From Mucilaginibacter ginsenosidivorax (GTDB taxonomy: Bacteria; Bacteroidota; Bacteroidia; Sphingobacteriales; Sphingobacteriaceae), in NCBI RefSeq assembly GCF_007971525.1, contig NZ_CP042437.1, positions 5,270,001 through 5,334,000 on the forward strand: DNA of 64,000 nucleotides. The letters run 5' to 3'. The position numbers and the translations under genes are program-made. Under the pieces are notes generated by a model. It was not told the DNA's origin. It was given only the letters and a program-made list of their open reading frames with translations, and ran no database searches. Each line of letters starts with the position of its first letter. Within the stretch, counting starts at the first letter, position 1. Positions 36,567 through 43,925 of the stretch are shown piece by piece.

Positions 36567-37472
36567 ATGACACCAAAAACGCAGACAATTGATGAATTTT
36601 ATAGGTTCAAATTTGACAATGTCCCATTTGACCTGCACAAGCACCCCGAACATTTCAACGTTTTCAGAACAGAGGATTATAATCATTCAAACAACAGGCC
36701 GGTAGCATATGTCCGAAGAGCGTTTTATAAGATCAGCCTGATTAGAGGTGAGCATATTTTTCATTACGCCGATAAAAGTTTAAGAGTATCCGGCACTGCG
36801 CTGATGTTTTTTAATCCTCAGGTACCTTATACCCTTGAATCCTTATCGGAAACAAATTCCGGTTTTTTCTGCATTTTTTCAAAAAACTTTTTCACGGAAA
36901 GTGTTCATGGTGCTCTCAACCAGTTGCCAATGTTTGCACACGGAGGAAAACCAGCCTATCTTCTCGATCCCGAACAGGACCTGCAAGTAAGCGGTATATA
37001 TAGCCGTATGCTGTGGGAGATCAGGTCTGATTATGCCTATAAATATGATTTGTTGAGAAACTATATTGCGGAGCTGACTCATTTTGCTTTAAAATCACGA
37101 CCGTCAGAAATTTTATATCAGCATCCGAATGCCAAACGCCGGATCACTGCTGTATTCACAGAATTATTGGAACGGCAATTCCCGATTGAGAATTCAGCAC
37201 AGCGGTTTAACATGCGTTCTCCCAGTGATTTTGCTGTGCAACTTGCTGTACATGTTAATCATTTAAACAGAGCTGTCAAAGATACTACTGGTAAAACAAC
37301 GACTAATGTGATCGCTGAAAGGCTGGTTAGTGAAGCAAAATCTTTACTTAAACATACCAATTGGAATATTTCAGAAATCGGTTACTGCCTGGGGTTCGAA
37401 GATCCGGCTCATTTTAACAACTTCTTTAAAAAGCAAACGTGTTGTTCGCCATCAGTGTTCAGAGGCGTTTGA
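36567..37472 (+). CDS. AraC-family transcriptional regulator (paralogue pair 2, copy a)
   Basis: 301 aa. The cupin-like sensory part (residues about 20-140, with FYKISLIRGEHIFHYADKSL and LMFFNPQVPYTLESL) precedes a linker and the AraC DNA-binding domain (SPSDFAVQLAVHVNHLNRAV ... ISEIGYCLGFEDPAHFNNFF). It is highly similar to the regulator at 39.6-40.5 kb in every region. Two operator class 1 sites lie between the two paralogues and a class 2 promoter precedes this one. It is therefore a good candidate for binding one of these motifs. Confidence 0.9.
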   Translation: MTPKTQTIDEFYRFKFDNVPFDLHKHPEHFNVFRTEDYNHSNNRPVAYVRRAFYKISLIRGEHIFHYADKSLRVSGTALMFFNPQVPYTLESLSETNSGFFCIFSKNFFTESVHGALNQLPMFAHGGKPAYLLDPEQDLQVSGIYSRMLWEIRSDYAYKYDLLRNYIAELTHFALKSRPSEILYQHPNAKRRITAVFTELLERQFPIENSAQRFNMRSPSDFAVQLAVHVNHLNRAVKDTTGKTTTNVIAERLVSEAKSLLKHTNWNISEIGYCLGFEDPAHFNNFFKKQTCCSPSVFRGV

Positions 37473-37787
37473 TATTCGTACAATAAAAACTGAAAAGCGA
37501 TTAGATAGATCACGGGCAGGTGTCTGCTCAATCAGTAGTTGTTCGAACAAATCAAATAACAGAGGTTCATCGTGGTTTTACAGTCTCTCTTATCTTCAAA
37601 TTACAAAGAATTTCTTCCAGTATCCAGCTATCAGATTGCAGCTTTTTATTTATAATCTATCGCCCTTAAATAAATTAAGCCAAAATGAGTGAGTGATTAT
37701 TTGGTGTAGGTTAACGGTTCCTTTATTGTGTTTTTTTTAGCCTTCTTAATTTCAATTAGCTTTTCATGCGATATTTCAACTTTGTAT
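37473..37787. other. Intergenic stretch upstream of operator site D; no gene seen
   Basis: About 315 bp between the AraC gene and operator D. Small open frames only, without homologous features; T-rich runs near 37,730 could end the AraC transcript. Nothing else recognised. Confidence 0.4.
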
Positions 37788-37855
37788 TGAGCCGTTTACA
37801 AAACAATAATTGAGCTGTTGACAAAAATCTGCTTTTCTTTCCTTCATTATTTTTG
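37788..37855 (+). promoter_or_regulatory. Tandem operator class 1, site D, with perfect -7 box
   Basis: TGAGCCGTTTACAAAACA starts at 37788 and TGAGCTGTTGACAAAAAT at 37811, 23 bp apart. TATTTTTG (37848-37855) fits TAnnTTTG perfectly and starts 37 bp after the second half-site. The DUF4760 gene begins ~60 bp later. Confidence 0.82.
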
Positions 37856-37915
37856 GTATAAATTATATGGAATAGATCAGCCGTATCCTCCCGTTCAATA
37901 ATAAAAGCAAATCTT

Positions 37916-38476
37916 ATGAATAACGAAATAATCACAATTACCGCCAACCTTGCGCTCGCTTTGTCATTTATTGTGGGGCTTGTGTTCGGCATTGTTCAAG
38001 TCAAAAATGCCGCCCGCGACAGAAAGGAACGTTTTACATCAGAGACATTAAGAAATTTCCAAACCCATCGGTTTGCAGAATTAATGTTCCACGTTAACAA
38101 GTATAATATACCCCCTACTATGGAAGAATGGCGCAAAATACCTGAGCAGGACCAGATCATGTTTCTTCAGTTTACGCAGGAAATGGAGTCGCTCGGTATC
38201 CTTGTTGCCGAACGGTTTATAAACATCGGCCTTGTTGACAAAACACTTGGCTCATTTGTTACCACTTCCTGGGATAACTTAGCACCGGTAATTACAGACA
38301 TGCGTGAAAAACTGCCCGATCCCTTTTTAAGTGAATATTTCCAATGGCTTGCTGAAAGCCTGCAGGCCCGGATGCGATTGAATCCCCGCATGCCATTTCA
38401 TGAGACAATTCCTGGATACCGGCCTGATCAAAATCGCCAAAGGCCTTTGAAAATTGGAAATTATTTGAGCCGTTGA
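37916..38476 (+). CDS. DUF4760-type membrane-anchored protein
   Basis: 186 aa. One N-terminal membrane segment (about residues 8-29, ITANLALALSFIVGLVFGIV) is followed by a helical cytoplasmic domain (residues about 45-150, TLRNFQTHRFAELMFHVNKY ... FLQFTQEMESLGILVAERFI). This resembles DUF4760 proteins. No catalytic motif is evident. It is driven by operator site D. Its last codons overlap the first half-site of operator site E for the following dehydrogenase. Confidence 0.65.
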   Translation: MNNEIITITANLALALSFIVGLVFGIVQVKNAARDRKERFTSETLRNFQTHRFAELMFHVNKYNIPPTMEEWRKIPEQDQIMFLQFTQEMESLGILVAERFINIGLVDKTLGSFVTTSWDNLAPVITDMREKLPDPFLSEYFQWLAESLQARMRLNPRMPFHETIPGYRPDQNRQRPLKIGNYLSR

Positions 38477-38533
38477 GCAAATCGTATTTGAGCCGCCAGC
38501 AAAACTTTTCTACCGTTCTGCTGGCGACCTTTG
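38466..38533 (+). promoter_or_regulatory. Tandem operator class 1, site E, overlapping the DUF4760 stop codon
   Basis: TGAGCCGTTGAGCAAATC starts at 38466, inside the end of the DUF4760 gene, and TGAGCCGCCAGCAAAACT starts at 38489, 23 bp later. GACCTTTG (38526-38533) follows 37 bp after the second half-site, identical to the box at site B. The SDR start is ~38 bp downstream. Confidence 0.82.
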
Positions 38534-38570
38534 AATAACAATTAAAAAGAAACTATTAAAATATCACATA

Positions 38571-39395
38571 ATGAAAAAAGTAGTACTGATCACCGGCGCA
38601 TCAGCTGGTATGGGTAAAGAAGCAGTTAAGCTGTTATTACAGGAAGGCTATACCGTATATGGCGCAGCGCGGAGGGTAGACAAGATGAAGGAATTGTTGC
38701 CCTATGGTGCCAAAGTGTTAAAGATGGATGTCTCCGACGATGATTCCATGGTCAGCGGGATTAACGAGATCATCAAAAATGAGGGCCGTATCGACATTCT
38801 GATCAACAATGCCGGTTTCGGAGCATATGGAGCCGTAGAGGATGTACACATAGAAGATGCCAGATACCAGTTAGAAGTTAATCTTTTCGGACTGGCCAGG
38901 CTGACACAATTAGTTTTGCCGCATATGCGTAAACAGCATTCCGGAAAGATCGTTAATATAACCTCTATAGGCGGTAAAATGGCCACTCCGCTTGGCGGTT
39001 GGTACCACGCCAGCAAATATGCGGTTGAGGGATTGAGCGATAGCCTACGCCTGGAAGTAAAGCCATTTGGCATAGACGTCATATTAATTGAACCGGGTGG
39101 TATTAAGACCGAATGGCAGGATATTGCTATGGAGAACCTGGAGAAAGTTTCGGGACATACCGCTTACCAAAATCTGACAAAAAGCGCTATTAATATCAAT
39201 GAAAAAGGACAAAAACAGCTGACCGATCCTGTTGTAATCGCAAAACTGATCGCAAAAGCGATCCGGGAAAAAAAGCCGGGTATAAGGTATGCTGCGGGCT
39301 ACATGACAGGAATTGTTTTGTTTCTTAAACGCTGGTTAAGTGACAGCATGTTCGATAAAATGATCATGAGCCAAATGTCATCATTGCAAAGATAG
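38571..39395 (+). CDS. Short-chain dehydrogenase/reductase (classical SDR)
   Basis: 274 aa. The Rossmann nucleotide-binding motif TGASAGMG is at 8-15, NNAG at 79-82, the catalytic Ser132 (NITSIGG), and the YxxxK pair Tyr145-Lys149 (WYHASKYAVEG). Two basic residues (AARRVDK) after strand 2 favour NADPH. Sequence matches the common oxidoreductase group with substrates unknown. It is driven by operator E. An AraC regulator follows 176 bp later. Confidence 0.9.
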   Translation: MKKVVLITGASAGMGKEAVKLLLQEGYTVYGAARRVDKMKELLPYGAKVLKMDVSDDDSMVSGINEIIKNEGRIDILINNAGFGAYGAVEDVHIEDARYQLEVNLFGLARLTQLVLPHMRKQHSGKIVNITSIGGKMATPLGGWYHASKYAVEGLSDSLRLEVKPFGIDVILIEPGGIKTEWQDIAMENLEKVSGHTAYQNLTKSAININEKGQKQLTDPVVIAKLIAKAIREKKPGIRYAAGYMTGIVLFLKRWLSDSMFDKMIMSQMSSLQR

Positions 39396-39571
39396 CCGAC
39401 CAAAACAGAAAGCATTTTGGATCAGGAAATATTGAAGAGTAGGTTGGAATGGCATTTGGCGCTGCTTTTCCAAAGTACGGAATAACTTCAGAAATTGATA
39501 TATTTTGTAATGACGGCAATCCTGCGTGATTAAATATCGTGCCGCAAGTTGCCAAAATAAACATCACAATA

Positions 39572-40471
39572 ATGAAAACGCAAACACTTGAAGAGTTTTA
39601 TAAATACAAATTCGGTTATAAGCCTTTTAACCTACTGCAGGATACCGGACATTTTAATGTGTTCAGGACGGAACACTATAACCGCCCTGACGCGGGGCAG
39701 GTGCCCTACAGCCGAAAAGACTTTTATAAGATAAGTCTGATCAGGGGCGAGCATATTTTTCATTATGCCGATAAAAGTTTAAAAGTGTCCGGTTCAACTT
39801 TGATGTTCTTTAATCCACATGTGCCATACACACTTGAATCGTTGTCCGGCATACAACCGGGGTTCTTCTGTATTTTTTCCAAAGCTTTTCTTACTGAAAA
39901 TAATCGGAATGGTTTTAACCGGTTACCGATGTATTCACCAAGCGGAAAACCTGCCTATTTACTTAATGTAGAACAGGATAGGCAGGTTAGTGAAATTTAT
40001 CTCCGGATGCTTTCCGAGATCAGTTCTGATTATGCCTTGAAATATGACCTGCTTAAAAATTATATTTCTGAGTTGGCACATTTCGCTTTGAAATTCACAC
40101 CTGCCGATAGTTTATATCAGCATCCGAATGCCAAAGCCCGCATAACGGCTGTATTTACGGAGCTGCTGGAACGGCAGTTTCCGATAGAACAGCCCTCCCA
40201 GCGGTTTAGCATGCGTTCGGCCAGCGACTTCGCTGCTCAACTTGCAGTCCATGTCAATCACCTGAACCGGGCTGTCAGGGAGACTACCGGGAAAACCACC
40301 ACTCATTTAATTGCTGAGAGACTGGTGAGCGAAGCGAAATCACTGCTCAAACATACCAACTGGAATATTTCTGAGATTGGCTACAGCCTTGGATTCGAAG
40401 ATCCGGCACACTTCAATAATTTTTTCAAAAAGCAAACGCATTACTCACCATCCGGCTTTAGGGGCGATTAA
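39572..40471 (+). CDS. AraC-family transcriptional regulator (paralogue pair 2, copy b)
   Basis: 299 aa from the ATG at 39572 (MKTQTLEEFYKYKFGY), which aligns with the start of its paralogue at 36.6 kb. The sensory half shares DFYKISLIRGEHIFHYADKS and LMFFNPHVPYTLESLSG. The DNA-binding half (SASDFAAQLAVHVNHLNRAV ... GYSLGFEDPAHFNNFFKKQT) is nearly the same. Its recognition helices differ from copy a in only a few positions, so both should see the same operator. The pair probably integrates two related signals over the same targets. Confidence 0.9.
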   Translation: MKTQTLEEFYKYKFGYKPFNLLQDTGHFNVFRTEHYNRPDAGQVPYSRKDFYKISLIRGEHIFHYADKSLKVSGSTLMFFNPHVPYTLESLSGIQPGFFCIFSKAFLTENNRNGFNRLPMYSPSGKPAYLLNVEQDRQVSEIYLRMLSEISSDYALKYDLLKNYISELAHFALKFTPADSLYQHPNAKARITAVFTELLERQFPIEQPSQRFSMRSASDFAAQLAVHVNHLNRAVRETTGKTTTHLIAERLVSEAKSLLKHTNWNISEIGYSLGFEDPAHFNNFFKKQTHYSPSGFRGD

Positions 40472-41017
40472 TAGTTTAAATTCAGGATCAATCAATGCGC
40501 CCTGTATTGATTGTTTCCATTCATATTATGTGTTTGATTTTTGCATGGATTGGTTTCAATCATACAGGCCGCGCCTATGTAGCAGATGTATTTTTGCATG
40601 GTCAAACAGAACTTTTTTAATATTTTAATTATGACTGTATTTGTTATTACACATGTTTTAATGCTGATAAGTATAGTGCGTATTGGCTGGGCAGCGTTCG
40701 ACACCGCCGATGTAAATATCGACTCCGGCATTAACACAATACCACATTTGCCCTACTTGATTATAGTCTGATCATTTCTGAACAGGAATACAGCCTTTGA
40801 GAAACTCCTTTGAGGACGGTACCGGCTTTTGTATATTAATAACAATTTCAGAGCTTTTAAAAATTACATCAGCTGGAAGTCCTATTCTCCTGTTGTATCC
40901 GTACCAGAAGGTCCCATACTATATGATCTGTCCGTGGCGGGGGTAAACGGCCGCACGTTGCAAAACTGGCCGGATTGAACCTGCCATTTCTGCACTAATT
41001 ATTATAATTATTACTTT
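40472..41017. other. Intergenic stretch; only a weak small open frame
   Basis: 546 bp. A possible 58-codon frame from 40598 to 40771 (opens MVKQNFFNILIMTVFVITHV) has a hydrophobic start but no homologue recognised and may be chance. No class 1 or class 2 operator was found. Promoter elements for the MFS gene were not clear. Confidence 0.4.
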
Positions 41018-42570
41018 ATGGAAACCGGTTTTAGAAAATGGATCATCGTGATTACCATTATCATCTCTACTATTATTGAACTGATCGATACAACTATTGT
41101 AAATGTTTCGGTCAATACCATGAGCGGCAATTTGGGCGAGTCATTAGAAGACACGGCCTGGGTAATTACTTCTTATGCCATAGCAAATGTGATCGTCATC
41201 CCAATGACGAGCTTTTTAGCAGAAAAGATTGGCAGGAAAGAATATTATATCGGCTCTATTGTATTATTCACCGCAGCTTCAGCCATGTGCGGATTTTCAC
41301 ATGGTTTGTGGGAATTGGTGCTCTTTCGTTTTATTCAGGGGCTTGGCGGCGGAGCGTTGTTATCCACATCCCAATCCATATTATTTGAAACGTTTTCTGT
41401 AAAAGAGCGGGGTCTTGCAAGCGGTATATTTAGTCTCGGAGTAATCATCGGCCCGTCCATTGGGCCTGTTTTAGGCGGATACATAGTAGACAACATGACC
41501 TGGCCCTGGATTTTTTATGTAAATGTTCCCATCGGCATCGTGGCGATAGTTTTCTGCGCAATTTTTCTGCGGCCAACAGCCAGGCCTGAAAACAACAAGC
41601 CCATAGATTGGTTGGGAATTGTATTGCTGAGCCTGGGGATTGGCTCCTTACAAATCATATTGGAAAGAGGTGAAACCGATGACTGGTTCGCAGCCCGTTA
41701 TATCATAGCATTAACAATACTTTCGGGACTCAGCATAATGGCTTTAATCTGGCATGAATTGCGAACACCTCATCCGGTGATTAATTTAAGGGTGCTAAAA
41801 AACACCACCTTATCACTTTCGGCTATTATGACTTTTACGTTAGGCTTTGGGTTATTTAGTGCAGTGTTTGTTTTTCCGTTGTACGCTCAGCGTATCCTGG
41901 GATACTCAGCTTTTCAAACAGGTACCATGTTATTGCCGGGAACACTGCTGGCCGCTATGATCTCACCCTTTTTGGGGAAACTGATGCAACTGGGGGTTCG
42001 CCCGCAATATCTTATCATAGGCGGATTCGGTTTGACTGCCCTTTTTGGATTCATGATGTCCAGGTCTGATCTTTCATCGGGGGGGGCAACTTTTTTATCC
42101 CTTTACTTTTGCGCGGTACCGGTGCGTCATTACTCATTGTCCCGTTAACGGCGCTGGCTGTATCTGAACTGAAGCCAGCTGACATTCCGCAAGGCGCAGC
42201 GCTAAGTAATATGATGCGGCAACTCGGAGGCTCTTTTGGTATAGCGCTGATCAACACTTTTATTTCCCATAGGGCTGCGGCTAACCGTAATGCTTTGGTT
42301 TCGCACATCATGGCGACAGATCCTGCCACGAATGCCCGATTATCATTTGCAGTAAAAAAACTGATTGACCATGGCGCTACCTGTTTAACGGCAACTCAGC
42401 AGGCATTAGCTATATTAGAACAAACTGTGGTCCGGCAAACTTATCTGTTAAGTTATATGAATGCTTTTCTTTTGCTATCCATACTTAATGCCTGCTGTAT
42501 CATCCTGGCGGTATTAACCATAAAGAAAAAAAACACGCCAACAGGTAAAATTTACATTCCGGATCATTAA
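41018..42570 (+). pseudogene. DHA2-type MFS drug exporter, frameshifted in a G8 tract
   Basis: The first part (41,018 to ~42,087) has about 11 membrane segments and DHA2 signatures: LIDTTIVNVSVNTM in helix 1, the LFRFIQGLGGGALLSTSQSI motif C area and GPSIGPVLGGYI. The remaining transporter (GTGASLLIVPLTALAVSEL, MMRQLGGSFGIALINTF, final helices) continues in another frame to 42,570. The switch falls at eight Gs (42079-42086). Nine (or six) Gs would restore one open frame of about 515 aa, the normal size for the family. As sequenced the protein would end at 376 aa. It may be a pseudogene, a phase-variable gene or a base-calling error. It sits upstream of a class 2 promoter and an SDR. Confidence 0.82.
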
Positions 42571-42636
42571 TTGAGATCCTATATCCTATACCAGTTAACT
42601 GCTAAAATCCAATAATACTTATGATGATTAACCAGC

Positions 42637-42702
42637 GGTTTGAATTTTGCAAGTAATGCTTTGATTATCACAAATGAACGCTCTTTTTCAGCGGTACCTT
42701 TG
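42637..42702 (+). promoter_or_regulatory. Tandem operator class 2 with TAnnTTTG box, upstream of the atypical SDR
   Basis: TTTGAATTTTGCAAGTAATG starts at 42639 and the second TTTGA at 42660, 21 bp apart. TACCTTTG (42695-42702) follows exactly 35 bp after it. The match with the S33-hydrolase promoter extends over about 37 bp. It places transcription start near 42,709 and so fixes the SDR start at 42746. Confidence 0.8.
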
Positions 42703-42745
42703 TATTGTTAATCAAATATTACTGATAGATATAAAATTAGAAATT

Positions 42746-43465
42746 ATGAATTTGCAAGGTAAAAAAGTGATCATTTTAGGAGGCAGTTCAGGTATTGGTC
42801 TGGCAACAGCCAAAGCAGCGGCTAAAGATGGCGCAAATGTATTGATTGTATCCAGCAATCAACAAAAGATAGGTGAAGCATTAAAGGTGCTGCCATCGGG
42901 TACCGAAGGACAAGCCGTTGACCTGAGTAAAGAAGAAAATATCCGTGATTTTTTTAATAAAGCAGGCCACTTTGATCACCTGGTGTATTGTGCCGGTGAA
43001 AACCTGACACTTAATACGATCGATGCTACGAATATAGCACAGGCACGTGATTTCTTCACTTTACGTTTTTGGGGGCCATTTGCAGCAGTAAAATATGGCG
43101 CACCGTTCATCAATGCATGCGGGTCCATATCTTTAACCAGCGGCACTGCAAGCGCACGCCCCGGAGCAGGATGGTCAGTTGCTTCAAGTATTTGTGGTGC
43201 TATGGAAGGTTTTGTACGCGCCATGGCGGTTGAACTTGCACCGGTAAGGGTAAACTGTGTAGTTCCCGGCGTAATTAAGACTCCGCTATGGGACAGCATG
43301 CCCGAAGCAGATCGTGAAAATCTTTACAAAGGTGTTGGTGACGCTTTACTGGTTAAAAGAGTTGGCGAAGCGGAAGATGTTGCAGAAGGGTTTATTTACC
43401 TGATGAAACAAAAACATGGTACGGGCCAATCTCTTTTGATTGATGGTGGAACTGTGTTAGTTTAA
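42746..43465 (+). CDS. Atypical SDR-family protein lacking the Tyr-x-x-x-Lys pair
   Basis: 239 aa from the ATG at 42746; an upstream ATG at 42674 lies before the predicted promoter. The Rossmann motif is clear (GGSSGIG at 12-18, then VIILGGSSG). A Ser is present in SLTSGTAS, and the PGVIKTPLW segment is normal. The position of the catalytic Tyr and Lys reads PGAGWSVASSICGAMEGF, so neither residue is there. Related Bacteroidota and proteobacterial SDRs of this type are known; they may use another mechanism or serve as binding proteins. It is under class 2 control, alongside the S33 hydrolase. Confidence 0.82.
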   Translation: MNLQGKKVIILGGSSGIGLATAKAAAKDGANVLIVSSNQQKIGEALKVLPSGTEGQAVDLSKEENIRDFFNKAGHFDHLVYCAGENLTLNTIDATNIAQARDFFTLRFWGPFAAVKYGAPFINACGSISLTSGTASARPGAGWSVASSICGAMEGFVRAMAVELAPVRVNCVVPGVIKTPLWDSMPEADRENLYKGVGDALLVKRVGEAEDVAEGFIYLMKQKHGTGQSLLIDGGTVLV

Positions 43466-43479
43466 TAACTTTACATGAG

Positions 43480-43525
43480 GTGCAATACTAATTAAAATAC
43501 TATTGGTATTGCACTTTACATTTTC
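43480..43525 (+). terminator. Terminator after the atypical SDR gene
   Basis: GTGCAATAC (43480-43488) and GTATTGCAC (43506-43514) form a 9-bp perfect stem with a 17-nt loop, 15 bp after the stop codon, followed by a T-rich run. The rest of the gap to 43,925 shows no gene. Confidence 0.6.
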
Positions 43526-43925
43526 TTTAAGGCTATAAGGTAAGAATGTATCCTTTACCCACAATTTGCCTTGGTTGCTCTTTTCATAAAATATGAAACT
43601 ACTTGATTTTTGATGATTTCTTCGAACGCGACATATGTAGTTGTAGGGCATAAGGGCATGATTTACAACAATCACCCTGATTTGCTTATATAGTTGTCAA
43701 TCCTAAAAAATCCTGTTTATTACTATAGTTAACGGTTAGTATTGCTTTGTGCCCGCTTCTCCATAAAGCGTACGCTACAATATCCGGCGTCAACGTCAAA
43801 AGATTTTTTCAGATATATTTAGCATCAGTAATGTAACGGCATCTTTCGACGAAGCTACAGCGGATAGACCGCCTCATCCTTTTTGGTGATGCTGTCATGT
43901 TTTTTGATATCAGTGAAGGGCTTCT

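Noticed and set aside
40598..40771. A small hydrophobic protein of 58 codons
   Set aside because: No homologue recognised and no promoter or neighbour that supports it; left as a note in the gap entry.
42674..42745. Longer N terminus for the atypical SDR
   Set aside because: The upstream ATG lies before the predicted -7 box and the added residues break the usual SDR start.
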